This document shows positions 46,957 to 58,424 of a DNA stretch of 64,000 bases, piece after piece. The stretch spans positions 744,001 through 808,000 of the forward strand of contig JANVFP010000018.1 of assembly GCA_027919835.1 (NCBI GenBank), read 5' to 3'. Positions within the stretch are counted from its first letter, which is position 1. Each line of letters begins with the position of its first letter. The notes under the pieces are model-generated. The model did not search any database. It saw only the letters and a program-made list of their open reading frames with translations, and was not told where the DNA came from. The stretch is from Lentinula raphanica. Its lineage: Eukaryota > Basidiomycota > Agaricomycetes > Agaricales > Omphalotaceae. Position numbers and translations under genes: made by a program.

Positions 46957-47684
46957 AGATGCTGTATAGGAATTTCGCATGAATCATGATTGGAACGGAG
47001 CAACGAAGCTTCCGCATGTTTGTATCACTAGCTCGAAGATTAGAATTTAAGGCATCTATGAATATGTTTGAGTGGTTGAGATAGAAATGAGCAAAGGCCC
47101 CAGAGTGAGATGCCCACCCACCCGATATTCGGAGAGAATAATTGGGATACGTTTGACTGACCACCGTAAGGAAAGCCGGAGTTAACGATAAGCACTGAGC
47201 GGCATTCATCTTTCGGTACCTGGTAGCCGACCTGCGTCGCGACTTCTCTAGGCCAGACGGTGTACTTACAAATATTTCATGGCCTCAGTTACAGTCAAAA
47301 CTCGGATGGCAGGTGGGGCCAGAATTGAATCTCTGCCTGCACCTACCTGCAGTATGCACCCGGTGCACATGAAGTAGTTCCTTTACGTAGAGCAAGCACA
47401 CAGGCAATATCTGGAGCATATAATTTCGCGCCCAAAGATATGCATGACAGTGTGCAGCGAAGCCTTGACAAGTTGAAGTGGAGAGGTTCACAGAATTCGA
47501 GAAAGCAGATGACTGTGTCTTCTTCGCCAGAAAAATCAGAAGCTCTGGTTCTATTCTCCTTCTCAGCGCTGGAACGAACATTGGACATGAAGATTGTGAT
47601 TTGGTAGAATCGTCGAAGTGATGCTGGTGATGGTAAGGGAACAAGTCCGATAATTACCCGAAAGGGTAATATTCGGTTGACTCT
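46957..47684. other. Intergenic, no gene seen
   Basis: About 730 bp before LIP2. The minus-strand ORFs (47285-47708) lack splice structure, motifs or sensible composition. Probably promoter and 3' sequence. Confidence 0.45.
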
Positions 47685-48470
47685 ATGCTGCCACCAGTGT
47701 TCTACCATTGCTTCCGTACACTACTACCCTATGCTAGAACTCTAGCTCTTCAGGAACATCTCCATGCTTTACAACTCAGGCAGCGCCGAGAAGGTATCCA
47801 GAAAGACATCCTACTACTCCTCGAACATCGACCGGTCTATACAGCAGGCCGAAGACAGCACGAAGACTCTGTTCGAGAAGAAAAGCTACGCCTAACCAAC
47901 ATCGGAGCTGACTTTGTCAACACTCTCAGAGGCGGAGAACTCACATACCACGGTCCTGGTCAAATTGTCGGCTATCCTCTTCTGGATCTCTCTCGCTATT
48001 CGCCGGCCATGGGCATTCGTGACTATATCTGTCGCATGCAGAAGACTCTAGAGCTCCACCTTAGTGAACGACATGGAATTACACCTTCAGCATCCGAGCA
48101 TACAGGCGTATTTTTGGATCCAACAACCAAAGTCGCAAGCATCGGTGTCCAGGTGCGCCACCGACTGACGACACACGGGTTTTCCATGAATGTCACAAAA
48201 ACGCCTATTCCATGGTTTAATCAGATTGTGGCATGTGGTTTAGCTGATGTGAAGGCTGGATCTATTGAAGGAGTTCGAGGACGGCCAATCAGTATGGAGG
48301 ATGAAATTTCAGCGTTGGTGGAACGTTTCGGGAGGATGTATGAAAGAGAGATGGTAGAACTAAATCCGGACAGTGAAGGAGAGGTTGGACAAGCGATATT
48401 AGAAGTTGAGGAAGAAGCTCGTCGAGCTGGGCCTTGGGCGAGCAAGCCTATAGAAGCACCGATTCCATAG
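47685..48470 (+). CDS. LIP2: Octanoyl-[acyl carrier protein]:protein octanoyltransferase (lipoate biosynthesis)
   Basis: A single-exon 261-residue protein. The LipB signature RGGELTYHGPGQIVGYPLLD is complete, followed by a probable catalytic lysine region (DPTTKVASIGVQVRHRLTTH), GFSMNV and the catalytic cysteine in VACGLAD. The enzyme moves octanoate from mitochondrial acyl carrier protein to the lipoyl domains of pyruvate and 2-oxoglutarate dehydrogenases and glycine cleavage H protein, the first step before lipoyl synthase. The N-terminus (MLPPVFYHCFRTLLPYARTL) is compatible with mitochondrial import. The C-terminal 40 residues (EVEEEARRAG...) go beyond the bacterial length. The start is the first ATG in an otherwise closed region. 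Confidence 0.93.
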   Translation: MLPPVFYHCFRTLLPYARTLALQEHLHALQLRQRREGIQKDILLLLEHRPVYTAGRRQHEDSVREEKLRLTNIGADFVNTLRGGELTYHGPGQIVGYPLLDLSRYSPAMGIRDYICRMQKTLELHLSERHGITPSASEHTGVFLDPTTKVASIGVQVRHRLTTHGFSMNVTKTPIPWFNQIVACGLADVKAGSIEGVRGRPISMEDEISALVERFGRMYEREMVELNPDSEGEVGQAILEVEEEARRAGPWASKPIEAPIP

Positions 48471-48648
48471 TAGAGAAATGTCTGTGGACTTAGTGGTATG
48501 TTATGAGAAATTATCTCTTGTTTGAGGCTTTGATCGTTGTCTTCGACAATCTGTCATCATCAGTCAGTCGATTCTCAGCTATGCTTAAATATCCAGACAG
48601 GTCTCCCACTCTTATATCTTTACCATCACCATCACCATCTCTTCCACC

Positions 48649-49378
48649 ATGCGAGTCCTCATTCTAGGCGCAACTGGACCCGTTGGTATTTCCCTCAGCC
48701 AGGAAATTCTATCTTCTATCCAAGACTCTACCCTCGTACTCTTCGTTCGTTCCCCTCAGAAAGTTCCCGATGATCTGTCTTCAAACAGCCGCGTTACCGT
48801 CATCACTGGGCAGCTTACAGATATCGAATCGCTCACCAAGGCGATGGAAGGTGTAGACGCAGTCTGTAGTGCATTGGGACCAAGTGTCAAGAAAGGTCCC
48901 TTTCATCCATCTGGGGAGCCTTTAGCACACGCATACGAGGGCGTTATCGACGTCATGAAGAAGCATGGCGTCAAACGTTTATTCGCTCTAGGTAGGGCTC
49001 AGGCCTGACTCTACACTCCACTCTGTTCTTATGCCTCGTAACTGTGCAGGTACCGCTTCCATTCCTGCTCCCGAAGACAAATCCGACGTCACTTTTGCTG
49101 CTCTTGTCACTGGTATCAGCGTGTTCGCGAGGACGGCGTATAAAGACATGGTCGCCATTGGTGAGACGATCAAGAAACAGGATGACTTGGACTGGATCAT
49201 CGTGCGGGTCCCTCTCTTAAACGACAAACCCAACAGAAACGTCATAGCTGGATTCATTGGAGATGGGTTTGTTAACACTGGCCTTTCTCGAATCGCCTTT
49301 GCCGTATTCGTTGTCGCTCAGCTCAACAACACGCAGTCTACCTGGATAAAGAAGGCCCCTATGGTTTGCAATCCATGA
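48649..49378 (+). CDS. NAD(P)-binding Rossmann protein (atypical SDR / NmrA-like)
   Basis: Two exons joined by a 58-bp intron (gtagggctc...ctgtgcag). The start MRVLILGATGPVGISLSQEI has the dinucleotide-binding GATGxxG motif. It continues VITGQLTDIESLTKAMEGVD, AVCSALGP, HGVKRLFALGTASIPAPEDK and DDLDWIIVRVPLLNDKPNRN. This is the NAD(P)-binding family often annotated 'NAD(P)H-binding / NmrA-like', near 220 residues. Members act as oxidoreductases or redox-sensing regulators; no catalytic YxxxK motif is visible, so an enzymatic role is uncertain. The gene sits 180 bp after LIP2 on the same strand. Confidence 0.85.
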
Positions 49379-49480
49379 AGAAACGAGCTACAAAGATCTC
49401 GGCTTTCGCTCGAATACTACGTAGACATTGATCGTATAACAGGATGTTTGTTGGATAGATGTGTTCAAATCGTGTAATAG

Positions 49481-50926
49481 TTACCAAGGATAGTCTTTGA
49501 TCATCATCGGCGGTTCAGGGCCTAAGAACATAACCCATCCTTCCACGTTCAAACTCGGAGCCAGTCCTCTGTAGTAAACGTTATCCCCAAAGAAATCCGC
49601 TCGCTTGACGCGATAGTCTTCCGTCCAACCTCGTTCCTCTTCAGCATGCGATTTCTTTGCAGAACGTTGTATCTCTTCATCCCACTTCTCGTACTCTCTC
49701 TGACTCGCATCCTGGTTGAAATTCTGGTAAAACCCAATTACAATGTCCTCGCAGGTTATTCCATCTCGACATTGGAGCATCAACGGCCACGGAAGCCTGT
49801 ATTGTACATTCCATTCCGGAGCGAACGCGTAGGCACAAATGTACATGTGTGTGACAAGCGGACAGGTCGCCGGTTGACAGAGGTCGTTGTCCATGGCAAA
49901 TTGCAAGCCGTCGTCTTCGGTGAGGAAGAAGACGAGTTCTGGTCGGTTCTTGATGTTCCAGAAAAGGGGGGTAAATCCCGGAAACATCATGATGCTATGA
50001 CTGATGAGGGGATTGAGCTGGACCTCCCAAGGAAAGGGAACAGGTTCGTTTGGATCGACGCGTTTCCATGCTGCAGGACGTGGGGGTAAAGCGGGATGCT
50101 TTTGACCTTTGATCCATCGTTCGGGATGAGGAGTTCCACCTGGACTGTATATCGTGACGACAAATCAGTACTCCAATGGTCGAAGAAGGACATGAAGATG
50201 GCACTTGAGTGCGATGGAACCTTTTGAGGTAATCAAATAGCATTTGGACATCAATCTCAACGTCTAATTTAGGCTTGGGTGCTGGGGAAGGACTAGTTAG
50301 TGATGGGTAGAAGGCAATTGGTCGAACTCACAAAGGTTATTCACGTTCACACCGTTAACACAAGGCCGAGCATAGTATGACCAGGCCTTCCAATCAGAGA
50401 GCGGGATTGGCGGCGTTACGGTCGCACTCGGTTCAAGCTCGGCAGGATCACATTGTTCGATCTCCACCTCCAGAATTTTGTGCACTGGAGTCACTGTCTT
50501 TCGTGATTCTGTCTTTCGTGACTCTGTGAACGCACTATCAGTCTCTTGATCAGATAGCTCGGTCTTTGCAATCATCAAGCCCGAGTTGACTGTGCACTCA
50601 CTTAGCCGTTTCTTGACGGATCGAAGGAATGATAGATGGCGATGTTTCCGCCTCTCCGAAGCTCGCGTACCGGTTTCTAGTAGAGGAGACAATGGGGACG
50701 AATCCGGGATACGAAATTGGAGAGTTTTCTTGGTTCTCTGAGGTGGTGATCTGCTCGATGAAGTGTTCGAAGTCGAAGATGATAGAGATACCGGCGATCC
50801 GACGCTTGACGGGGGAAGTGGACGAGCGGGGGTCAAAGGCGAAGGAACCCATGGTACAGAGAGATCGTTAACGCTACGCAGATAGAAGAACGCGTGAGGT
50901 CGATATCCTTCTATCAAGATCGACAT
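49481..50926 (-). CDS. DUF6699-like basidiomycete protein
   Basis: It starts at MSILIEGYRPHAFFYLRSVN; the frame runs further upstream only on a TTG. A disordered Ser/Pro/Arg-rich part follows, with an in-frame doublet SRKTESRKT. The exons then join as VNNLSPKPKLDVEIDVQMLF, DYLKSPGGTPHPERW and PPRPAAWKRVDPNEPVPFPW. The C-terminal domain contains WEVQLNPLISH, WNVQYRLPWPLMLQ and DGITCEDIVIGFYQNF, a pattern I associate with the DUF6699 family that is expanded in mushrooms ('W..qlnPlL......W.ip......GVTv.DVl..iy'). Function unknown. Four exons; donor AAAAG-gttcca restores the frame at SPGG. It ends IKDYPW-stop. Confidence 0.7.
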
Positions 50927-51366
50927 CGTGGAAAGACGGGGCTTCGTCGAGGAACAAACCCAGGCATTCAAGTATCACTGGCAAAGAGGAACCATGTTTT
51001 TAACATGTGGCAGGACTAGAGAGAATCTCCGTTATTGTGTATAAGCGTTTGGCATTGTGGGTACAAAAATGACGAAGAAAACAAGGCTGCAACGCTTAGA
51101 AGGTACAAAGAAGCCTTCCCGGAAAAGGAACAAAGGTATACAGAATTGAATAGTAAGCTGTTGAAGCGTCGGCAATTTTTGAGCTTTATGAGGGTACTTA
51201 TCAGGATGAATCCATTAAAATCGATAAGAGATTCCTGTGTTGGCAGTGCATTTCTAGAAAGTACTCGGTAGTTTTACAAGCAACCAATCATTATGGTTAT
51301 CATACCGTCCGCTCGCCTTGCAAAGTCCGTGGAAGTCGACCGTCATAGTCGTCGACCAAGAGTTTA
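50927..51366. other. Intergenic, no gene seen
   Basis: About 440 bp between the DUF6699-like gene start and the NPL4 stop. The only ORF (51035-51271, plus) is a short lysine-rich one without support. Confidence 0.45.
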
Positions 51367-53650
51367 TCATAGGGGCAATCCACAGACCTCACAATCCGTT
51401 CTCGTAGCATCGTTCTCAAACGTACAGTGAGGGCATGTCTTAATGCCTGGTGTCACCGCACCTGACGTTGCGGTAGAGGCTATACCAGAAGCTGGCCTAG
51501 ATTCCTCAGCGGCAGCCTGTTCCGCTGCTATCTGGTCGAGAATATCCTGTGGTATATCTTCATCCATCACTGATCTTGAAACCTGTTGAGCTATCCATGC
51601 AAACATTTCAATTACATATCCCAGAGTAATCGATTATGAACTCACGAGCGTGTTCTCTTGTGAACGTCATCAATGTTTGCCATCCATCCGTAGCAAAGAG
51701 CGGATCTAATTGATTAGGATCACTCATGAGGGTTGGTGACGTTGCAACTTTCATGAACACCTTCATATCGTCCTGAAGATGTAAATTATTCCTTGAGATA
51801 GTAGGTAGTGGAGGTGAATACTCAGGACTTACAGGAGGAAGAAGCTGTGTGGTGTCGAGGAAAGCTACAAGATGCCAGTCGCTCAAAAACTTGGCCAACT
51901 CGAATACCTTCTGAGCCTCTCCTGGCTTCCTATGCCGGCTATCGGGGATATCCGGTGCACCTAGGCTGGATAGCTGTGAAAGGACACGTTCAACAGTTTG
52001 ATCTTCTAGTCCAGGTCTGTTTTCTATGAGGAATTGAGTTGACTGGAAGCTGGGCACAGGATTTTGAGGGAACCCGTGTGTGACCTGCACAGCATATAAT
52101 GTCGATGGGCGAAAGATGAAATGAGAAGCAGATAACGTACGTTGACCATCAGATATTCAACGGGAAAAGCAGGTTTCGCACTTTTCTTGACCTCTAGCCC
52201 GTATTCGTTCTTGTAAGAGAAGAAGACATCGGGCACATATCTTGCAGCATTGGCACTTCGATCCTCCTCCTTGACGCGCACGATACCTGGGTCGACACTA
52301 GCCTCAATCATATCAGCCTCGACCATCGCGGTGGCTTGTTCCGAAACCTGGTAGGCTGACACATCAATAGCGCCATCTTCAGTCCCCGTCAAGATAGCCG
52401 TCACAAGACGCGAGGAGAACTTTCCAGACGAAGATGATTTAGAGAACATGGGATTCCTTGATTGCATCGTGGCGGCGAAAATGGCCTCCAATGAGGACAT
52501 AAGGAAAGATCCTGGATGTCGTTTATATACGTTCTTTGTCCGATCTTCCTCTCGAGGATCAAGATCTGTAAATATGTATCCGACGATAGTCATAGGTGTG
52601 GAACACTGAGACGCTAGATTCCGTATGCGTGGTTCGTCTTCCCAAGGCAACCCAAGCGTAAGGCCGTCAAGTTCGCCTTCTTGGGGTGGCTCGTGTATTG
52701 CCTCGACCACGGCCTTCACACCCATCGGAACCTTGTCATACGGCTCATACCGTCCTATCATCCAGCCAAATCGTTGCATCCCGGTTCGTCGCCAGGCCTG
52801 CAAGAAACGATCTATGACGTCCGTCGATGCAATCTCGAGATGGTCAACCATCCTAAACGGCTGAGACTGCAGAGTGATAGCAGACGGTTGGCAACTAGTA
52901 CAGATCCCTGCCGGCCAAGATGGATGGTTGCCAGTCGGACAAGGAGTCTTCACCCGATAGTCCAACGGATTCAGAGGAGGGATGAATTGAGCTGCACCAG
53001 AAGACTTTGGCGTGACCTTTTGAAGATAGGCATGGTAGGAAAGATGCTTGATTCGGTGTTCCGAATGGTAGGCTGCATCGTATGGTTCCAAAGGCATACA
53101 GTAATCACACATTCCTTTAGGGCCGTGTTTACAGAACTGAGTGTCGCGCTGGCGAGGAATTTTGCCATCTCTCGATCGCCAGTAGATATCTACAGGGTCT
53201 TCCTGGACAAGTTCCCAAGGTCTGTGTGCTGCATCTGGGACAGTGGAAGGCGTAGTCTTGCTAGAAGAAGGGGGTGCTGCAGAAGAACCTGAAGACTTTT
53301 CCTTGTACTGAACAAAGATGAGGTCTCCATGTCTGGATATATATGTAAGCTTGTTGTGTGCACAGCGAATGTGGCAAAATTCACTTGAGTCCTAGCTTCT
53401 TCAAAGTGCGTCCCTTCAAGCTTGACAGTTTAGTTTCTCCTCCTCGAGGCTGATTGGAGATCGTGACTGTATCTTGATCGATATTACTAGCATTTTCGAG
53501 TATCTGGTTCTTAGATCTGAGATAACTGAAGCATACGAAGTTGCGAGAACTCACCTTTTGAAGCAACACTGAGGCATCTGCGTCAGGATCGAGTTCATGC
53601 CTAAAGTTGCCATCTTTGGATCTAATTCTGATAAGCTATTTTTTGCTTGA
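51367..53650 (-). CDS. NPL4: NPL4, ubiquitin-recognition cofactor of Cdc48/p97
   Basis: Exon order: an N-terminal ubiquitin-like domain (RIRSKDGNFRHELDPDADAS, LKGRTLKKLGLKHGDLIFVQ), then the zf-NPL4 part (CKHGPKGMCDYCMPLEPYDA, HSEHRIKHLSYHAYL). The catalytically inactive MPN-like NPL4 domain follows: MVDHLEIASTDVIDRFLQAW, RFGWMIGRYEPYDKVPMGVK, VGYIFTD, GSFLMSSLEAIFAA, ARYVPDVFFSYKNEYGLEVK. The C-terminal NZF finger, TCPHCTFENDATRTDCEVC, binds ubiquitin. With Ufd1 it delivers ubiquitylated proteins to Cdc48 in ER-associated degradation. All core domains are present. The first exon is unresolved: the frame opens at LIRIRSKDG directly after an acceptor (aaaaaatag) near 53650, and the nearest upstream ATG (ATGGCGG-gtatat) joins in the wrong phase. 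Confidence 0.92.
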
Positions 53651-54029
53651 GCGTGAGCATACTGAGAGAGAACGATGAGGATATACCCGCCATTTGGATA
53701 AAGCACACGATAATGATAGAGAGAAAGCGCAGAGAAAGAGTCAGACGCGACTTGGACGCGTAAGTGGATGACCTAATCTTGACATGGCACGTGGCTACGA
53801 AAGCCCAAATTGAGCTTGGTTCGATTCGGGTTTTCTGGTTCGGTTTACATCTACTATCGCTTGATACACAGTCACTTTCTTCAATGCTCGTTTGCCATCG
53901 TCCATGAAGTAGGATTTCCTGTGTCGCTGTTTTCTTTTGATAGAGTTTTTGTCTTCGACGGAGAAGGGCTGGAATTCGGAATACATCTGAATTGAATAGA
54001 GGCGCACGTCAGGAATTCCGAATTCGCCC

Positions 54030-54037
54030 TATATAAG
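54030..54037 (+). promoter_or_regulatory. TATA box of the bZIP gene
   Basis: TATATAAG in cgcccTATATAAGgtcc, with a second ctataag 10 bp downstream. The main start codon is about 300 bp further, leaving a long leader with upstream ORFs. Confidence 0.45.
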
Positions 54038-54158
54038 GTCCTATAAGCGGATTGATTGCCTTGTTCTTCCCCACAGGATGAAGAGAGCCTCAACATTCTT
54101 GGAGATTCTTCAACGTGTCCCCCTTCCCAAACCTTCCCTCACAAGGCCTGTGTTCAAT

Positions 54159-54357
54159 CATGACATATTCGAAAACGAGCCGGCGCTTCGCAAAATTGGC
54201 CCAGTTGCGTTATGCTACTGCAGCCTGGCGCAATCCTGAGAATAAATTGCGTGTCTATGTTCTCTGCGCATCGTTCCAATACATCGTCAAGCTTCTATTA
54301 TGACATTCAGCTATACTCCCGGCTCCTCTGATAATGCTCTCCCTCGAGGAACTTGAG
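54159..54357 (+). promoter_or_regulatory. Two upstream ORFs in the bZIP leader
   Basis: The first small ORF starts at 54159 (MTYSKTSRRFAKLAQ...) and ends at a TGA whose ATGA overlaps the second start at 54301. The second (MTFSYTPGSSDNALPRGT) ends at 54357, past the main ATG at 54334 and in another frame. Ribosomes scanning this leader would be hindered from the main start, which suggests translational control of the kind known for fungal bZIP genes. An unseen intron in the leader could remove them. Confidence 0.4.
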
Positions 54358-55614
54358 CATTCTCATGATAACGTTTCTGAAACCAGTTTACTGAACCCAA
54401 GCGTCGATACTGAGCTCGAACTTTGGCGAAAACTCGTCTTCTCTTTCGATATGGACAATGGAGAGTCTAGCGATAACAATCCAACATCCTCTGGTAACAC
54501 CAACCCTGATCGCAGAAATGCCCGGCGTTCCCGTTCCCGTTCTCATTCGGTCAATCAACAAGGATCCAACGTACCAACAGTAAGTAAATCCACAAAATTT
54601 TGCTACGAAGGCTCGGTCGTGGGTTTCTCAAGGTTATCAGCTCCCTAGGAATGATCTCCATGATGCCTTCCTCCTTGCGCAATTTCAAACCGCAGCCGGC
54701 AGTGGGATCCCTCCACCCCCAACAACACAAGACGCGTCTTATAATGCTCTCTTACTGGCTCTTCTGCAGAGTCAAACCTCTCAGCATGCGGCTCCGCCCA
54801 ACATCCAATCTGTGATGAACAACCCTTTGTATGCTCAACATCTGATGCCACCGTCAAACTTGAATTTCGGGGCCATTCCTCCTCAGTTTCAATGGCCACC
54901 GTCTTTCGGGCATCAGCAACAGCCTAATTTTCCATTCGATCAGCCAGGAATGGCTGCCCATCTGGGGGGTTTTCCTTCACTTCCCCCAATCAACACTAAT
55001 GTCTCGTCGGGCGCTGCAAGGAGCTCTTCTGTCGTGCCGCCCAACTCCCCTCCCACTGCTGCATCTGACGATGCAAGTACAGACCCGGCAGACCTAAGCG
55101 TCGTGGAAGATAAACGTCGTAGGAATACTGCTGCTTCCGGTACTACTCTTTCCTTCTGGAGAAATTTCAGACTATCACTATCGCTCACTTGTCCCTCTCT
55201 ATTTTCCTAGCTCGATTTCGTATCAAGAAGAAGCAGAGAAATCTGAACCTGGAACGAACGGTCTCAGATCTTTCCGGGCGAGCCGACGAACTCGAGAAGG
55301 AGGCAGCCGATCTGCGGCGAGAGAACGGGTGGCTCAAAGAGATCGTCATGTTGAAAGGTAGTCGACTTGCGGGACTAGACGTCTCGCCGCAGAATTTACC
55401 AAAGCCTCCTGAGGGTGATGCCTCAGCTTTTTGGAGTCCTTCGGGTTCCGGCTCTTCGCAGCCTGTTGCAGGCCCCAGCAGGAGGTCAAATCAGACACCA
55501 CAGGATGCAGAGCATGATTCCGATTCTGAAAGCGATTCGGACGGGTCCACCGAAGGTCCAAGTGTTAATCAAAAAGAGGGTTCATTATCCAAAGGGAAGG
55601 AGAGGCAGAGGTAG
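54334..55614 (+). CDS. bZIP transcription factor (cys-3/MetR-like basic region)
   Basis: Exon one starts MLSLEELEHSHDNVSETSLL and ends SVNQQGSNVPT. Exon two begins LPRNDLHDAFLLAQFQTAAG and runs through a long Pro/Gln/Ser-rich activation-like region to VVEDKRRRNTAAS. Exon three completes the basic region ARFRIKKKQR and a leucine zipper (LERTVSDLSGRADELEKEAA, LRRENGWLKEIVMLKGSRL), ending in an acidic Ser/Asp tail. The basic region KRRRNTAASARFRIKKKQR is close to that of cys-3/MetR regulators of sulfur-compound use, rather than Gcn4. Nuclear, DNA-binding as a dimer. The targets here are inferred only from that likeness. The start is uncertain because two upstream ORFs precede it. Confidence 0.85.
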
Positions 55615-56061
55615 TTCATTGGAATGAATGCGGACGAGTCTGGACATTTAAACTCGATGATATGTGTAAGACTGGAGGTTAACTCAGTGTGGACTCTGAG
55701 TCTTCTGGTGATTGTTCTTGTGAGCACACCATAATTTGATCTATACGTACCTTGTCATGAAAGAACTCGTTGAACATGGTGTCTAAAAACCATTGACTTT
55801 AAAGTTTAAACTTGTGTAGTTCATTTTGAACCAGATTTGATTTTTGCAATCGCTCGGTTTCCTTTTGCTGAGTGTTAGCCACACAATATTTTACGCAGGA
55901 TCACAACATTAAGATCCTTCCAGAGACTCTCGGAGGGACTAGAGGTGTCTTTTTGACTCTCTCGTGCACTTTCCCTCGATATCAAGGCGCTTGTTGGCTT
56001 GACGCGCTGAGCGCTTGCGATAGATTCAAGCGCTGAACTTGCGTACGTAATTTGGTCTGTG
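55615..56061. other. Intergenic, no gene seen
   Basis: About 450 bp between the bZIP stop and COX19, AT-rich in its first half. The minus ORF at 55875-56102 is the antisense of the COX19 start. Confidence 0.5.
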
Positions 56062-56486
56062 ATGTCTTTTGGTCGACCACCTTCAATCAATTCGGGATTC
56101 AAAGTTAGCCCTCCGGACAGAGGCTCTTTCCCCTTAGATCACTATGGTTAGTTTCAATGTTCATCATGCGGCTCTCCACTGATATACATCCTGCACCAGC
56201 GGAATGTAAAGAGCAAATGACGCTCTACATGAACTGTCTCAAGAATAATTCGAGTACATCTACAGCTTGTCGGGACCTCAGCAAAGAATACCTTCATTGT
56301 CGGATGAACAGGCGTGTCTAATACTATTTCATTGCTCAGCGTACTAATGCTTCCTGCTTCTTTAGAGGCTTGATGCAACCGGAAGGTTGGGACAGCCTTG
56401 GATTAGCGAATGTTGGCAAGAGCGCAGCCTCGAGCAATGACAGTAGAGATAATCCTGTTTCTACAAGTTCTACAAGTAATTCTTGA
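56062..56486 (+). CDS. COX19: Cytochrome c oxidase assembly protein Cox19 (twin CX9C)
   Basis: Three exons. The first gives MSFGRPPSINSGFKVSPPDR and GSFPLDHY. After a 53-bp intron comes AECKEQMTLYMNCLKNNSST and STACRDLSKEYLHCRMNR. The last exon is LMQPEGWDSLGL and a Ser/Asn-rich tail. The two C-x9-C pairs (CKEQMTLYMNC, CRDLSKEYLHC) are imported and oxidised through the Mia40 pathway of the mitochondrial intermembrane space, where Cox19 helps copper delivery to cytochrome oxidase. The second intron has either a GC donor (AG-gcgtgt, giving RMNRGLM) or a GT donor two bases later with acceptor ttagag (RMNRRLM). The size is about 100 residues, the usual one. Confidence 0.93.
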
Positions 56487-56813
56487 AGCTCGAAAGCTCG
56501 TGGATTGATTCGCATTGATGCTACGCCTACGGCGTATTCCTTTGCTCCCGAAATGGAAATTTATAAGTCGGGGCCCACGTTCGTCCCTTGACGAAACAAT
56601 TTCTCATTGGCGCTCTAAATTTTTCAACTCCAATGTTGACCTACAACTCCTTTCCGGCCTGCCTTCGGACTTTCTGTCTTACGATCTTTCTCGGGAGAAT
56701 CTCATGAACGTTCGTTTCGGCATCGACCAAGGCGGGATGCTATAAATGATTTTACCCAAACTCTTCCTCTTCGCCACTTTACTAACAGCCCCCTCACCCT
56801 CTTAACATTGTTG
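56487..56813. other. Intergenic / promoter of phosphodiesterase gene
   Basis: About 330 bp. A 76-residue ORF at 56515 has no motif or splice support. A pyrimidine-rich leader precedes the ATG at 56814. Confidence 0.4.
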
Positions 56814-58424
56814 ATGTTCCTCGATTTTGTATCGATTTTGTTGGTGGTGCCTGTAGTGCTGGCTACTCCTGGGCAGTATCCTCTTCAGAGAATTCTCTCG
56901 AAATACTTCGACGTGCAGGTGAATATCATGCTCTTCCACGTTCGGCATTCTTCTAATCGTTTTTGTAGGCGCATCGTGGTGGAAGGGGAAACACAGTCGA
57001 GAACGTTCTTCCTGCGTTTGCTTGGTGAATTTCTTCTGCCGGCTTTCACAAAATTCAACATATCCAACAAAACATTCAGGGCTTTGATTGATGGTGCGAC
57101 GACGTTGGAGTTGGATAACGCTGTCACCAAAGTGGGTTCCTGGCTTTTCCCCTTCCTCATTAAGGCTCATTTTTTCCAACTTAACCAGGATGGAGAAGTG
57201 GTTGTTTGGGTAGGTACTCACACACCAGGTTGTTCGCCCGCTCGCTCATCTCGCCGTTAGCACGACGAAAACATTGTGGCGGAAAAGTGCCAGGACACTG
57301 GTCCCGCTTTCGCAAATGACACCGAGTTCCCGTATGTAGGGAAATTCATAGCCAATCTCACTCTCGCGCAGCTTCAAACGTTGGATTGCGGTTCGAAGCG
57401 ACAGATCAACTTCCGTGAGTTCCTTTCCGTTTGTTCTCGCCGTTACAGTCTCAACTCTCAGCGTTTTCGATAGCTTTGCAGTCTACATACCCCGGTGTCA
57501 GAATTTCGACACTCAGGGAGCTCTTCTCATTCGCGGAATGCGCAGACCCGGACTATCGCATCCTGTGGAATATTGAGTCTAAGGTTAACGCGGCACACAC
57601 GAATCAAACACGCAGTCCTGAAGACTTTGTTACGAGACAACATGATGTTTTTATAAACAGCCCATATCGGCATTCAATCACGGTGAGAGCTAAGCTTGTT
57701 GATTTTGCCAAATCGGTAAAGCTGACTTGATCTGTGTAGTACCAAAGCTTCGATTGGCGGACATTAGTTGCAATGAAGGTAAAATCCTCATGCATAGTGT
57801 CTCAGCGAATGATTGATCCTGACCTAACGCAAAGGCTCTTGACCGTTCAATACCGACTTCGGCGCTTATCGCTTTGTAAACATTCTCCTTCGGTTCTTTC
57901 CGACAAGCTCAACATATTCGTTATAGACAGACCGCTGTGATGCCAGATAACGAAACATCACCGTGGTTGGCTGGCATTCGTTTGGACGCTTTCCCAGGTG
58001 ATCTTGAAAACCAGTTTGCCAGTGCAGCTCATGCTATCGATGCGGACATCCTTTCGCCTGCCGACGTGGCTTCTGTAGTTGCAGATCCTACTCTTCCCGA
58101 ATATATTCCTTTCACCACCAAGAGCATGGTCGACAACGCGCATCGATTGGGGATGTTAGTCAAGCCTTGGACGGTTCGCAGGATTCTGCTCGTCCTCTTG
58201 ACCTTGGTCACTAACAGCATCTGTCTGAACAGGTCAATCGTTTGAATATTGCCGAGCAGCTTTTGGACTGGAACGTAGATGGAATCATCACGGATTATCC
58301 GAATATGATGCGCAGACTCGTTCAACAACGAAACCGACCGGTAGCTCCAAAGTACCCGAAGAAACGGGTGTTGGAGTGTCTCAATCGTCACTTGAAAAAG
58401 GCGACCTCCTTTCCTCCTTCATAG
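56814..58424 (+). CDS. Glycerophosphodiester phosphodiesterase (GDPD), secreted or membrane-entering
   Basis: MFLDFVSILLVVPVVLATPG is a signal peptide. The catalytic core follows over several small exons: AHRGGRGNTVENVLPAFAW, LIDGATTLELDNAVTK, a 21-base exon DGEVVVW, and HDENIVAEKCQDTGPAF. The HRG, ELD and HD residues bind metal and catalyse in the GDPD TIM barrel. Later parts are YVGKFIANLTLAQLQTLDCG, VRISTLRELFSFAECADPDY, VNAAHTNQTRSPEDFV, MPDNETSPWLAGIRLDAFPG and the barrel end LLDWNVDGIITDYPNMMRRL. The enzyme splits glycerophosphodiesters to glycerol-3-phosphate and an alcohol, feeding phosphate or phospholipid turnover outside the cytosol. At least eight introns. The C-terminus TSFPPS at 58424 is in the expected place. 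Confidence 0.9.

Noticed and set aside
47285..47708. Minus-strand ORFs of about 120 residues upstream of LIP2
   Set aside because: Low-quality composition, no splice signals or domain. They overlap the LIP2 promoter and start.
53810..53850. tRNA T-loop-like sequence (ggttcgattcggg)
   Set aside because: The flanking bases do not pair as a T-stem, and no D-arm, anticodon arm or acceptor stem can be found.
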